The notes below the pieces were generated by a model. That model was not told where the DNA came from, made no database searches, and was given only the letters and a program-made list of their open reading frames with translations. 64,000 nucleotides of DNA, from the NCBI GenBank assembly GCA_025964675.1, contig JAOPYI010000124.1:42718-106717 (forward strand), given 5' to 3'. Shown here in pieces: positions 53,768 to 63,847 of this stretch. The DNA is from Sphaerisporangium sp. (GTDB lineage: Bacteria > Actinomycetota > Actinomycetes > Streptosporangiales > Streptosporangiaceae). Position numbers and translations under genes: made by a program. How positions within the stretch are numbered: the stretch's first letter is position 1; each line of letters opens with the position of its first letter.

Positions 53768-54883
53768 ATGGGGATAGAAGCGTCATTCTGGCGAGCCATC
53801 GCGGTCTACCGTATCGCCTCGCTCGCCTACGCGGCGCTGCTTCTCGCGGGCGCCGGCGGCTACCAGCGGCCCGCGCTCGGATGGCTCGTCATCGGTGTGA
53901 TGGCCTTGTGGACCGCGGCGACGACGTTCGCCTATTCGATCGCCCGCAGCCGGCCGCTCCTGGTGATCGACATGCTGGTCACCGTTGGATGCCTCCTCGC
54001 CTCTCCGTACGTCCAGGGTTCCGGCGCCGGTCCTGACGGGGTGATGCCGGTCACCGCCACCTGGATCGGCGCTCCGGTGCTCGCCTGGGCCGTGTACGGC
54101 GGACGGCGCGCGGGCGCCGTGGCGGCGATCGTGCTGTCGATGGCCGACCTGTGGCTGCGCGGTCTGCGCGGATTCGACCTCTTCGTCCCCTTGAACGGGT
54201 CCGTGCTGCTGATCCTCGCCGGAACGGTCGTCGGCCACGCCGCCCGGCTCACCAAGCAGGCGGAGGAACGGCTCCAGCGGGCCGCCGAGATGGAGGCGGC
54301 CGGCCGGGAGCGGGAGCGGCTGGCCCGGGGCATCCACGACTCCGTGCTTCAGGTGCTGGCCCTGGTGCAACGTCGCGGGCTGGAGATCGGCGGGGAGGCG
54401 GCCGAGCTGGGGCGGCTCGCCGGGGAGCAGGAGACGGCGCTGCGCGAGATGGTCCGCGGCGAGCCGGTCGCGAGCGAGTACGAAGGCGCCGGGCTCGCCG
54501 ACGTGGGAGCCCTGCTGCGGCGACACGGCACCGCAACGGTGACCGTTTCCACGCCCGCGACACCGCTGCTGCTACCGGCGGGCCAGGCGAGGGAAGTGGC
54601 CGCGGCCGTGCGGGCGGCACTCGACAACGTACGGCGGCACTGCGGCGAGGGCACCCGGGCCTGGGTGTTCGCGGAGGGGAACGACGACTCGGTGACCGTG
54701 ACCGTGCGCGACGAAGGTCCCGGCATCCCGGCCGGACGCCTGGCGGAGGCGGAGCTGGAGGGCAGGCTCGGCGTCGCCCAGTCGATCCGGGGCCGGGTCG
54801 CCGGCCTGGGCGGCACGGTCGCCTTCCTCTCCGTCCCCGGCCAGGGGACCGAGATGGAGCTGACCGTGCCCTCTCCCCGGTAG
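53768..54883 (+). CDS. Sensor histidine kinase, HisKA_3 (MacS-like)
   Basis: A 371-residue kinase with about five transmembrane segments in the first 155 residues, a coiled linker (KQAEERLQRAAEMEAAGRER), phospho-acceptor His190 in ARGIHDSVLQVLALVQRRG, and a HATPase domain ending DEGPGIPAGRLAEAELEGRL and LGGTVAFLSVPGQGTEMEL. The DSVLQ variant matches the MacS family that pairs with LuxR-type regulators. The response regulator gene follows 34 bases later. Confidence 0.9.
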   Translation: MGIEASFWRAIAVYRIASLAYAALLLAGAGGYQRPALGWLVIGVMALWTAATTFAYSIARSRPLLVIDMLVTVGCLLASPYVQGSGAGPDGVMPVTATWIGAPVLAWAVYGGRRAGAVAAIVLSMADLWLRGLRGFDLFVPLNGSVLLILAGTVVGHAARLTKQAEERLQRAAEMEAAGRERERLARGIHDSVLQVLALVQRRGLEIGGEAAELGRLAGEQETALREMVRGEPVASEYEGAGLADVGALLRRHGTATVTVSTPATPLLLPAGQAREVAAAVRAALDNVRRHCGEGTRAWVFAEGNDDSVTVTVRDEGPGIPAGRLAEAELEGRLGVAQSIRGRVAGLGGTVAFLSVPGQGTEMELTVPSPR

Positions 54884-54917
54884 TGCCGCGACGGCGGACC
54901 GCCTTACAGTTACGGTC

Positions 54918-55565
54918 GTGAACGGTCCGAGGGTGATGGTGGTGGACGACCACCCGATGTGGCGGGACTCCGTCGCCCGTGACCTCGGCGAGGCGCGATA
55001 CGACGTGGTGGCGACCACGGGTGAGGGGCGCCAAGCGCTTCGCGTCGCCGCCGCCGTACGTCCCGACGTGGTCATCCTCGATCTGAGGCTTCCCGACCTG
55101 CCCGGGGTCGAGGTCGCCAGAGGGCTCGCCGCATGCGAGCATCCGCCCAGGGTGCTGGTGCTGTCGGCGAGCGGCGAGCACGAGGACGTCCTCGAGGCCG
55201 TCAAGGCGGGGGCCTCGGGCTACCTCGTGAAGTCGGCGAGCAAGGAGGAGTTCCTGGACGCCGTGCGGCGTACGGCCGAGGGTGAGCCGGTGTTCACCCC
55301 CGGGCTCGCGGGGCTCGTGCTCGGCGAGTACCGCCGCCTCGCCGTGCAGACCCCCGCGGACGACGGTCCGCGCCTGACCGACCGCGAGACCGAGGTCCTG
55401 CGCCTGGTCGCCAAGGGGCTGTCGTACAAGCAGATCGCCGAGCGGCTGGGCCTGTCCCACCGCACCGTGCAGAACCACGTGCAGAACACGCTTAACAAGC
55501 TGCGACTGCACAACCGGGTCGAACTGGTCCGCTACGCGATCGAGCGCGGCATCGACGAAGGCTAG
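54918..55565 (+). CDS. Response regulator, LuxR-type
   Basis: A 215-residue regulator, partner of the upstream kinase. The receiver domain has DDHPMWRD at 10-17, phospho-acceptor Asp55 (VVILDLRLPDLPG) and LVKSASKEEFLDAV. The C-terminal LuxR helix-turn-helix is LTDRETEVLRLVAKGLSYKQ to about residue 215. The GTG at 54918 is the start. Targets are unknown. Confidence 0.93.
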   Translation: MNGPRVMVVDDHPMWRDSVARDLGEARYDVVATTGEGRQALRVAAAVRPDVVILDLRLPDLPGVEVARGLAACEHPPRVLVLSASGEHEDVLEAVKAGASGYLVKSASKEEFLDAVRRTAEGEPVFTPGLAGLVLGEYRRLAVQTPADDGPRLTDRETEVLRLVAKGLSYKQIAERLGLSHRTVQNHVQNTLNKLRLHNRVELVRYAIERGIDEG

Positions 55566-55665
55566 CGATACCCCTCGCTCAACCGCCCCTGCAGCAGAGC
55601 GGCCCAGGGCGGTCTTGTACGCCGCGTCCTTGTGTGGCCGACGTGCGATCAGCATGATCGTTGGT

Positions 55666-56118
55666 ATGAGATCTTTCGCGAGCCTCGATGACTTGGCCGC
55701 GGCCAAGGGTGAGCACCTCGGTTACAGCGAGTGGCGGGAGGTGACCCAAAAGCAGGTCGACATGTTCGCCGAAGCCACCGGCGACCACCAGTGGATCCAC
55801 GTCGATCCCGAGCGTGCCTCGTCCAGTCAGTTCGGGGGCACCATCGCCCACGGCTACCTGACGCTGGCGCTGTTGCCCGCCTTCATCGCCGAGATCTTCT
55901 CCGTCGAGGGGCTCGGCATGGTCGTCAACGTGGGGCTCGACAAGGTTCGCTTCCGCACCCCGGTCCCGGTCGGCTCCCGGGTACGCGGGGGCGCGCAGCT
56001 CACCGACCTCAAGAACTCACCTGCGGGCAGGCTCGCGTCCATCAGGATGACCGTCGAGGTCGACGGCCAGAAGAAATCCGCCTGCGTGGCCGACATCCTG
56101 TTCCTCTACGTCCCCTGA
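55666..56118 (+). CDS. MaoC-like hydratase/dehydratase
   Basis: A 150-residue single hotdog-fold protein. The (R)-specific enoyl-CoA hydratase motif is EATGDHQWIHVDPERA (Asp and His catalytic pair), followed by GTIAHGYLTLALLPA. ATG 55666 fits the family start; ATG 55654 is an alternative. It would hydrate enoyl-CoA in fatty acid or polyketide metabolism. It stands alone. Confidence 0.9.
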   Translation: MRSFASLDDLAAAKGEHLGYSEWREVTQKQVDMFAEATGDHQWIHVDPERASSSQFGGTIAHGYLTLALLPAFIAEIFSVEGLGMVVNVGLDKVRFRTPVPVGSRVRGGAQLTDLKNSPAGRLASIRMTVEVDGQKKSACVADILFLYVP

Positions 56119-56146
56119 AGGACCGTGAAGACCGACCGAACGGTGG

Positions 56147-57793
<1,647 letters not shown>

Positions 57794-57891
57794 GCGCAAA
57801 CGCTATCCGGCCCCGGCGCCTCATCACACAACCCGGCCGGACCTCACCCGGGTGTGTTCCCGCCCGACAATGGCCCGGTTACGATCGCCAT

Positions 57892-58737
57892 GTGACGACC
57901 GGCGGCAGGCTCATGGCAATCAGCGACCTCCACGTCGCGTATCCCGAGAATCGCCAGATCGTCGAGAAGCTCCGGCCGGAGTCGGACGCCGACTGGCTGA
58001 TCGTCGCCGGCGACGTCGGCGAGTTCGCCGCCGACATCGAATGGGCGCTGACCCTCCTGAAGGAGCGTTTCGCCACCGTCGTGTGGACTCCGGGCAACCA
58101 CGAGCTCTGGACCCCGAAGGACGATCCCGTGCAACTGCGCGGCGAAGAGCGTTATCGCCATCTGGTGGACATGTGCCGCCGGATCGGCGTGCTGACTCCG
58201 GAGGATCCGTACATCGTCTGGACGGGGCACGGCGGGCCGGTCACCATCGTGCCCCTGTTCGTGCTGTACGACTACACCTTCCGGCCGGCGGAGATGACCA
58301 AGGAGGACTCGCTCGCCTGGGCTCATCAGACCGGCATCGTCTGCACCGACGAGTTCATGCTCCACCCCGATCCGTACCCCAGCCGGGACGCCTGGTGCCG
58401 CGCCCGGCTCCGCGAGACCGAACGCCACCTCGAGACCCGCGACGCCTCGATCCCGACCGTCCTCGTGAACCACTTCCCGCTGGTGCGCGAGCCCACCGAC
58501 GTGCTGCGTTACCCGCAGTTCGCGCAGTGGTGCGGCACGGTGGAGACGGCCGACTGGCACCTTCGCTACAACGCGGCGACGGTGGTGTACGGCCACCTCC
58601 ACATCCCCCGTACCACCCGGTACGACGGCGTGCGCTTCGAAGAGGTCTCCCTGGGCTACCCACGTGAGCGGCGCATGTACGGGACGGACGGCACGCAGGC
58701 GCTGAGACACGTGTTCCCGGAAGAGCCTCCGTCGTGA
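57892..58737 (+). CDS. Metallophosphoesterase paired with a phosphopantetheinyl transferase
   Basis: A 281-residue calcineurin-like phosphoesterase with AISDLHVAYPENR (Asp-x-His), LIVAGDVGEFAAD, VWTPGNHELWT, NHFPLV and YGHLHIPRT motifs. GTG 57892 is the start; a second in-frame ATG follows at 57913. Its stop overlaps the start of the transferase (GTGA). This pair recurs in actinomycetes and suggests a function with carrier-protein phosphopantetheine, for example removal of the arm or hydrolysis of 3',5'-ADP, but that is inference. Confidence 0.9.
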   Translation: MTTGGRLMAISDLHVAYPENRQIVEKLRPESDADWLIVAGDVGEFAADIEWALTLLKERFATVVWTPGNHELWTPKDDPVQLRGEERYRHLVDMCRRIGVLTPEDPYIVWTGHGGPVTIVPLFVLYDYTFRPAEMTKEDSLAWAHQTGIVCTDEFMLHPDPYPSRDAWCRARLRETERHLETRDASIPTVLVNHFPLVREPTDVLRYPQFAQWCGTVETADWHLRYNAATVVYGHLHIPRTTRYDGVRFEEVSLGYPRERRMYGTDGTQALRHVFPEEPPS

Positions 58738-59456
58738 TCGAGAACATCCTGCCCTCGTACGTCGTGTCGGCCGACCTGTTCGAGGACCCGCCCGGCGCGC
58801 CGCTGTTCCCGGAGGAAGAGAAGGTCATCGAGCTGGCGGTCGACAAGCGGCGCAGGGAGTTCACCACCGCGCGGTTGTGCGCGCGGCGGGCCCTGAGCGA
58901 GCTCGGCATGCCTGCCGTTCCTGTGCTCCCGGGCACGCGCGGGGAACCCCGCTGGCCGAGCGGGATCGTCGGGAGCATGACCCACTGCGCGGGCTACCGT
59001 GGCGCCGTTCTCGGCAGGTCGGCTCAGGTCACCACGATCGGCATCGACGCCGAGCCACACGACGTCCTGACCGGGGGCGTCCTGGAGGTGATCTCACTGC
59101 CGGCTGAGCGGGAACACCTCCGCGAGCTCTCCCGCCAGGACGGCGGCATCTGCTGGGAGCGCCTGCTCTTCAGCGCCAAGGAGTCGGTCTACAAGGCGTG
59201 GTTCCCGCTGGCCGGGCGATGGCTCGACTTCGAGGAAGCGACGGTGGAGATCGATCCCGGGCGAGGCACCTTCTCCGCGCGGCTCCTCGTTCCCGGTCCT
59301 CAGGTCGACGGCTCGGAGGTGAAGGGGTTCTCTGGGCGCTGGCTGGTCCGTGACGGCCTCATCCTCACCGCCATCGTCCTCCCCGCCCCGGCCACCATGG
59401 GCCGTACGTCTCCGGACGAGCGCGCCTCCGGGCCCGAGAGCGTGTACCCCGGCTGA
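58734..59456 (+). CDS. 4'-phosphopantetheinyl transferase (Sfp/EntD type)
   Basis: A 240-residue enzyme that loads phosphopantetheine from CoA onto the carrier domains of polyketide and peptide synthases. Motifs: RREFTTARLCARRALSELG, SMTHCAGYRGAVLG, the Mg-binding Asp-x-Glu in GIDAEPHDVL, and FSAKESVYKAWFPL. It overlaps the metallophosphoesterase gene by four bases. No polyketide or peptide synthase gene lies in the window, so it probably serves clusters elsewhere. Confidence 0.94.
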   Translation: MIENILPSYVVSADLFEDPPGAPLFPEEEKVIELAVDKRRREFTTARLCARRALSELGMPAVPVLPGTRGEPRWPSGIVGSMTHCAGYRGAVLGRSAQVTTIGIDAEPHDVLTGGVLEVISLPAEREHLRELSRQDGGICWERLLFSAKESVYKAWFPLAGRWLDFEEATVEIDPGRGTFSARLLVPGPQVDGSEVKGFSGRWLVRDGLILTAIVLPAPATMGRTSPDERASGPESVYPG

Positions 59457-59559
59457 GCCCGCATCCCGCCAAGGCCGCGTAACTTCCGATTTAAGGATGT
59501 TCGTCCGTATTTGTAGTCGGGTACGGATGGTTGTGCGCCAGCGAAGGGAGGGATCGCGA

Positions 59560-59862
59560 ATGGTATCCGTCGGCCTGCTGATACGCCTGCACGCCCGCCC
59601 GGGGAAGGAGCAGGAGATCGAGAACCTCCTGCGGGACGGGCTGTGCCTGATAGAGGACGAACCCGGGACGACCGCGTGGTTGGCCCTACGCATCAACTGC
59701 GCGACCTTCGGCCTCTTCGAGGCGTTCGACGAGGACGCCGGGCGACAGGCTCACCTGTCCGGCAAGGTCGCGGCGGTCCTGACGGAAAGGTCCGACGAGC
59801 TCTTCACCCGGCCGCCGACGATCGAGAAGGTCGACATCCTCGCCGCCAAGCTCCCGAGGTGA
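59560..59862 (+). CDS. Antibiotic biosynthesis monooxygenase (ABM) fold protein
   Basis: A 100-residue ferredoxin-like protein: VSVGLLIRLHARPGKEQEIE, NLLRDGLCLIEDEPGTTAWL and FGLFEAFDEDAGRQAHLSGK. This is the ABM/YgiN pattern for small quinone-type monooxygenases or heme-handling proteins. ATG 59560 has GGGAGGGA upstream. The isolated gene gives no pathway. Confidence 0.85.
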   Translation: MVSVGLLIRLHARPGKEQEIENLLRDGLCLIEDEPGTTAWLALRINCATFGLFEAFDEDAGRQAHLSGKVAAVLTERSDELFTRPPTIEKVDILAAKLPR

Positions 59863-59878
59863 CCCGAAAGCGTCAGGG

Positions 59879-60934
59879 TCAAGTGCCGGAGCCGCTCGGG
59901 GGTGGGGCGAGCTGGATGCGCTCGGCGAGCCAGGCGAGGGACAGCGGGTAGCGGTAGTCGATGGCGCCGTGCCCGGCGTCGAACAGCTCGAAGTGGATGA
60001 CCTCTTCCGGAACATCATGGGCGCGGAGCGCCTCACGGAATGCCTGGGCGCCGAGGTCGAGGAAGAACTCGTCCCGCGTGCCCGCGTCGATCCAGACGGC
60101 GCGCATCGAGCGCATGGCGTCGGCGTACTTGGGCACCATGCGGACCGGGTCCCAGTCGAGCCAGCGCTGCCAGACCTCATCCCTCAGCACCCCCGTGCCG
60201 GGGTCGAACGGCAGCTCGGGAGCGCCGTCCGGCTGAGCGGAGAAGGCGGCCGAGCAACCGAGGACCGTCAGCAGCACGCCGTCCGCGGGATCGGTGAAGG
60301 GACTACGGGCCTGGAAGGCCTCCCACCAGCGGTGGATGTCGCCGTCGAAGGAACGGAGATGGCGGACGGCCTCGGAGAACGCCGGCAGGTAGCAGTATTC
60401 GTAAAGGGTGTCACCCGCGTGAGTGGCGAAAGCGCCGAAGAGGTCGGGACGCAGCATCGGCGTGATCATGGCTCCGAAGCCGCCGCTGGACTTGCCCGTG
60501 ATCGCGCGATGGTCGCGGTCGGCGAGGGTGCGGTAACGGGCGTCGACCCACGGCACGACCTCGTCGCAGAGGTAGGAGTGGTAGCGGCCGGTGCCGGGCG
60601 AGTCGACGAACTGGCTGCCGCCGTAGGCGGTCCAGGCGTCCACGTAGACGACGATCGCCGGTGGCGCCTCCTCGCGGGCGAAGACCTGGTCGGCGGTCTC
60701 GGGGAACGGCTGCCGGAAGGGCGAGCGGTTCGCCCACATGGCCAGATGACCGGTGTAACCCTGGATGACGTAGATGGAGGGGTATCGCCGGTTGGGGTCG
60801 TCGTCATATCCCGGGGGTGCGTACACCCACAGGGGTCGCTGGTGCGGGTCCTTCAACGGGTTCCCGCGCAGCAGCTCGCTGTCGACGATGTGCTCGTCGA
60901 TTCGTCCGGCTAGGTCAGCCCGCCAAGGCAACAT
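59879..60934 (-). CDS. Alpha/beta hydrolase, enterochelin esterase-like (esterase D family)
   Basis: A 351-residue hydrolase. The nucleophile is Ser149 in ITGKSSGGFGAM, with a candidate Asp in DAGTRDEFFLD and His in DAGHGAIDYR. The N-terminal core has LWVYAPPGYDDDPNRRYPSI. This matches the putative esterase (esterase D/Fes-like) family, which hydrolyses siderophores, trehalose esters or S-formylglutathione. The ATG at 60934 has AGGAG upstream. It lies downstream of the ABC exporter genes on the same strand with a 104-base gap. Confidence 0.85.
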   Translation of the reverse strand: MLPWRADLAGRIDEHIVDSELLRGNPLKDPHQRPLWVYAPPGYDDDPNRRYPSIYVIQGYTGHLAMWANRSPFRQPFPETADQVFAREEAPPAIVVYVDAWTAYGGSQFVDSPGTGRYHSYLCDEVVPWVDARYRTLADRDHRAITGKSSGGFGAMITPMLRPDLFGAFATHAGDTLYEYCYLPAFSEAVRHLRSFDGDIHRWWEAFQARSPFTDPADGVLLTVLGCSAAFSAQPDGAPELPFDPGTGVLRDEVWQRWLDWDPVRMVPKYADAMRSMRAVWIDAGTRDEFFLDLGAQAFREALRAHDVPEEVIHFELFDAGHGAIDYRYPLSLAWLAERIQLAPPPSGSGT

Positions 60935-61038
60935 CGCTCTCCTCCTTCGGCCCCCACATCCGTATCACGGATCCCGCCAAGCACTCCACCTCTCCCCACC
61001 AGGCGACGACCAACGGCTACCACGGAGGCCCGGGCGGG

Positions 61039-61830
61039 TCAGCGCAGAAGGATGCGGGTCCAGCGGTGGCGGGCGACGAGGAGGCCGAGCACTCCCATCG
61101 CGGTGAGGTAGGCCACGCTGACGATCATGCCAGAGTCGACGTGGCCCAGGGAGAAACCTCGTAGTAGCTGGATGCCGTGGTAGAGGGGCAGCAGTTCCAC
61201 GAAGATCTGCACCGGCCGGGGATAGACGGTGACCGGGTAGAACGTCGTCGCGAACAGGAACATCGGCAGCATCACCAGCTGGACGTACTGGAAGTCGTGC
61301 CACCCCCTGATGAACGTCGTCGCGGCGAGCCCCGTGGCGCCGAAGGCGAAGCCCACGAGCAGTGCCCCGGGCAGCGACATCAGTGCCCACGGAGACGACA
61401 CCAGGCCGAACACGGCGATCACGACCAGGAAGCCCACGGCCGTGATGAGGCCCCGCAGCATCGCCCAGGCCACCTCCCCCACCACGACACCGGTCACGGT
61501 GACGGGGGTGACGAGCACCGACTGGTAGAACCTGTCGTACCTCGACTTCGCGAAGGCGGCTTCCATCGTCTCGTGCAGGGCGCTGTTCATGACCGCCGTG
61601 GCCAGCAGGCCGGGGGCGACGAAGGCGGCGTACCCCACGTCGATCCCCGGCACGTCGCCGATCATCCGCCCGATGCCGACACCGATGGCCAGCAGGTAGA
61701 GGACGGGCTCGAAGATCGAGTACAGGGCCATGGTCCACGGGCTGTGCCCCTTGTGGACCCAGAGGTTGCGGAGCAGCAGAAGGTGTGCGCCACCCCCGCG
61801 CGGGACGGCGGGCGCTTCCCTGGTCAGCAT
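61039..61830 (-). CDS. ABC-2 type transporter permease, second
   Basis: A 263-residue membrane protein with about six helices, of the ABC-2/NodJ family. Family segments are SIFEPVLYLLAIGVGIGRMI, YAAFVAPGLLATAVMNSALH and the late QIFVELLPLYHGIQLLRG. The ATG has GGGAG upstream. It follows the other permease by about 30 bases. Together with it and the ATPase it should form a heterodimeric exporter. Confidence 0.9.
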   Translation of the reverse strand: MLTREAPAVPRGGGAHLLLLRNLWVHKGHSPWTMALYSIFEPVLYLLAIGVGIGRMIGDVPGIDVGYAAFVAPGLLATAVMNSALHETMEAAFAKSRYDRFYQSVLVTPVTVTGVVVGEVAWAMLRGLITAVGFLVVIAVFGLVSSPWALMSLPGALLVGFAFGATGLAATTFIRGWHDFQYVQLVMLPMFLFATTFYPVTVYPRPVQIFVELLPLYHGIQLLRGFSLGHVDSGMIVSVAYLTAMGVLGLLVARHRWTRILLR

Positions 61831-61861
61831 GTGGCTCCCTTCAGAACCTTCGGAGAACCCA

Positions 61862-62617
61862 TCAGAAGTGGAGGTGACGCCGGTAGGTCACGAGAGCCGC
61901 GGCGACACCGCCCACGGCGAGCACGGTCAGGTAGCCGACGTGGATGAGCGAGGTCAGCGGGGTGGCGGTCCCGAGGCTCAGCGTCCGGCACAGGTCGACC
62001 CCGTGCCAGAGCGGCAGGACGTACGCCACGGGCCGCAGCCAGCCGGGGACCGCGTCCAGCGTGAAGAAGGTGCCGGACAGCAGGTACATCGGCATCAGGA
62101 CGAACCGGAACACCGTGTTGAGCGTGGCGAACCTTTCCACCGTGACGGCCCACGCCGCGAGCGGGGTGGCGAACGCCAGGCCGGTGAGCAGCGCTGCCGG
62201 CACCGCGAGCACCACCCATGGCGATCGCGCGGCGCCGAAGGCCACCATCACCACGGTGAACGCCAGAGCGCTGGTCGCGATGCGGAACGCGATGAACAGC
62301 AGGTGGCCCCCCATGATGTCCCGGGGCTCAAGGGGCGTCGCGGCGGCCACGACGTAGCCGCGCTCGCGGTGGAGCGCGCTGTGCACCACGAACGCCGACT
62401 CGATGTAGGCGTTCTGCATGGCAGCGGCGGCCAGCATGCCGGGGGCGAAGAACGCCAGGTACGACACGCCGTTCAGTGACGCCGGGTCGACGAGCCGGCC
62501 TAGCCCGGCGCCGATGGCCAGCAGGAACAGCAGCGGGTTGGCCACACTGACCACGATGGTGGAGCGCCAGGTACGGCGGTAGCGGCGCATCCACGCGGAG
62601 AACTCGCGAAGGAACAT
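61862..62617 (-). CDS. ABC-2 type transporter permease, first
   Basis: A 251-residue ABC-2 permease with the same fold as its neighbour (VVSVANPLLFLLAIGAGLGR, YLAFFAPGMLAAAAMQNAYI, VAYVLPLWHGVDLCRTLSLG). ATG 62617 is preferred because GAAGG lies seven bases upstream; ATG 62623 is in frame but too close to it. The two permeases are diverged paralogues. They resemble NodJ-like lipooligosaccharide or antibiotic exporters. Confidence 0.9.
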   Translation of the reverse strand: MFLREFSAWMRRYRRTWRSTIVVSVANPLLFLLAIGAGLGRLVDPASLNGVSYLAFFAPGMLAAAAMQNAYIESAFVVHSALHRERGYVVAAATPLEPRDIMGGHLLFIAFRIATSALAFTVVMVAFGAARSPWVVLAVPAALLTGLAFATPLAAWAVTVERFATLNTVFRFVLMPMYLLSGTFFTLDAVPGWLRPVAYVLPLWHGVDLCRTLSLGTATPLTSLIHVGYLTVLAVGGVAAALVTYRRHLHF

Positions 62618-62627
62618 GGGCATGCCT

Positions 62628-63605
62628 TCAGTCCGTGAGGGAGCGGCCGGTGAGGCGCAGGAACACGTCCTCCAGGGTGGAGCGGCGCACCAGGGCCGTG
62701 ATGGGAGCGAGCCTCTCAGAGGTCACCGCCGCGAGCGCGGCCTCCCCGTCGGGCGTGTACACCAGCAGGCGGTCGGGCAGCACCTCCATCCGCTCTCCGT
62801 CACGCGCGCCGACCAGGGCGCGGACCTTCTCCGCGGCCTGTTCCTGCTCGTCCAGCCGGAAGCGCAGCTCAAGGACCTCGCGGGTGGAGTGGCGTTCGAT
62901 CAGCTCCCTGGGCGACCCTTCGTCGGCGATGAGCCCCTTGTCCATCACGACGAGCCGGTCGCACAGTTGCTCGGCCTCGTCCATGTAGTGGGTGGTGAGC
63001 AGCAATGTCACGCCCTGCTGCTTGAGCCTGAACAGCCGGTCCCACAGGACATGCCGCGCCTGCGGGTCGAGCCCGGTGGTCGGCTCGTCCAGCAGGAGGA
63101 TCTCCGGCTCGTTGATCAGCGAGCGGGCGATCGTCAGCCTGCGCCGCATGCCGCCCGACAGCGCCTCGACCCGGTCACCGGCCTTGTCCACGAGCTGGGC
63201 GAAGTCGAGCAGGCGCGTGGCACGCTCGTTGATCACGCGGCGCGGGATGCCGAAGTAGTGGCCGTACATCAGGAGGTTCTCGCGGACGGTCAGCTCGGTG
63301 TCCAGGGCGTCCTCCTGGGGCACGACTCCCAGGCGGGCCCGGATGCGGCGCCCGTCGCGGGCGGGGTCCATGCCGAGAATGCGGAGGCTCCCGGCCGTGG
63401 CCGGAGACACGCAACCGAGCATCCTCATGGTGGAAGACTTGCCGGCCCCGTTGGGACCGAGGAACCCGAAAGCCTCGCCACGGCCGACGTGGAAGTCCAG
63501 GCCCGCCACCGCCTGGAAGACACCTCCCGGCCTGTCACGGGCCGGGTACGCCTTCACCAGGCCTTTCGCCTCGATCAGGGGCGCCTCGATGCTGTCTGTC
63601 GCCAT
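62628..63605 (-). CDS. ABC transporter ATP-binding protein, NodI/DrrA-like
   Basis: A 325-residue ATPase energising the two permeases downstream. Walker A is GPNGAGKSSTM, the signature is LSGGMRRRLTIARSL, Walker B is EILLLDEPTTGLD and the switch His is in LLTTHYMDEAEQL. A C-terminal extension of about 90 residues is typical of NodI/DrrA-type export ATPases. ATG 63605 has AGAGG upstream. It is the first gene of the exporter operon. Confidence 0.93.
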   Translation of the reverse strand: MATDSIEAPLIEAKGLVKAYPARDRPGGVFQAVAGLDFHVGRGEAFGFLGPNGAGKSSTMRMLGCVSPATAGSLRILGMDPARDGRRIRARLGVVPQEDALDTELTVRENLLMYGHYFGIPRRVINERATRLLDFAQLVDKAGDRVEALSGGMRRRLTIARSLINEPEILLLDEPTTGLDPQARHVLWDRLFRLKQQGVTLLLTTHYMDEAEQLCDRLVVMDKGLIADEGSPRELIERHSTREVLELRFRLDEQEQAAEKVRALVGARDGERMEVLPDRLLVYTPDGEAALAAVTSERLAPITALVRRSTLEDVFLRLTGRSLTD

Positions 63606-63667
63606 GGACACCTCTGGCTGGTCGGTGCGGGCCTACCGCAGATTCCTCGTGTTCGAGTGGGCTAGAT

Positions 63668-63695
63668 TTTGTAATAGGTCGGCGAGACTACGCAA
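63668..63695 (-). promoter_or_regulatory. Candidate promoter of the ABC exporter operon
   Basis: On the minus strand TTGCGT (plus ACGCAA at 63690-63695), 16 bases and TACAAA (plus TTTGTA at 63668-63673) lie about 63 bases before the ATPase start, inside an AT-rich region unlike the surroundings. Confidence 0.45.
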
Positions 63696-63745
63696 TATAT
63701 TTACTTACAGCTGAATATTCCGACGAGCCATTGATCGGCGCACGC

Positions 63746-63781
63746 GTAAGCCCAGGCCGGAACGGTCCGGCCTGGGCTTAC
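63746..63781. terminator. Terminator after the partial MFS gene
   Basis: GTAAGCCCAGGCCGGA pairs perfectly with TCCGGCCTGGGCTTAC around ACGG, a 16-base stem. It separates the minus-strand transporter end at 63848 from the ABC operon promoter on the same strand. Confidence 0.85.
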
Positions 63782-63847
63782 AAAGACGCCAGGGTCCTTA
63801 CGAGAGCAGGCGCGCGTACGAGCCGCCGCAGGCGCTCCAGACCTTGA

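Noticed and set aside
58734..59862. Natural-product gene cluster around the phosphopantetheinyl transferase and the ABM protein
   Set aside because: No synthase, ketosynthase, adenylation domain or tailoring set is present, so the two genes alone do not define a cluster.
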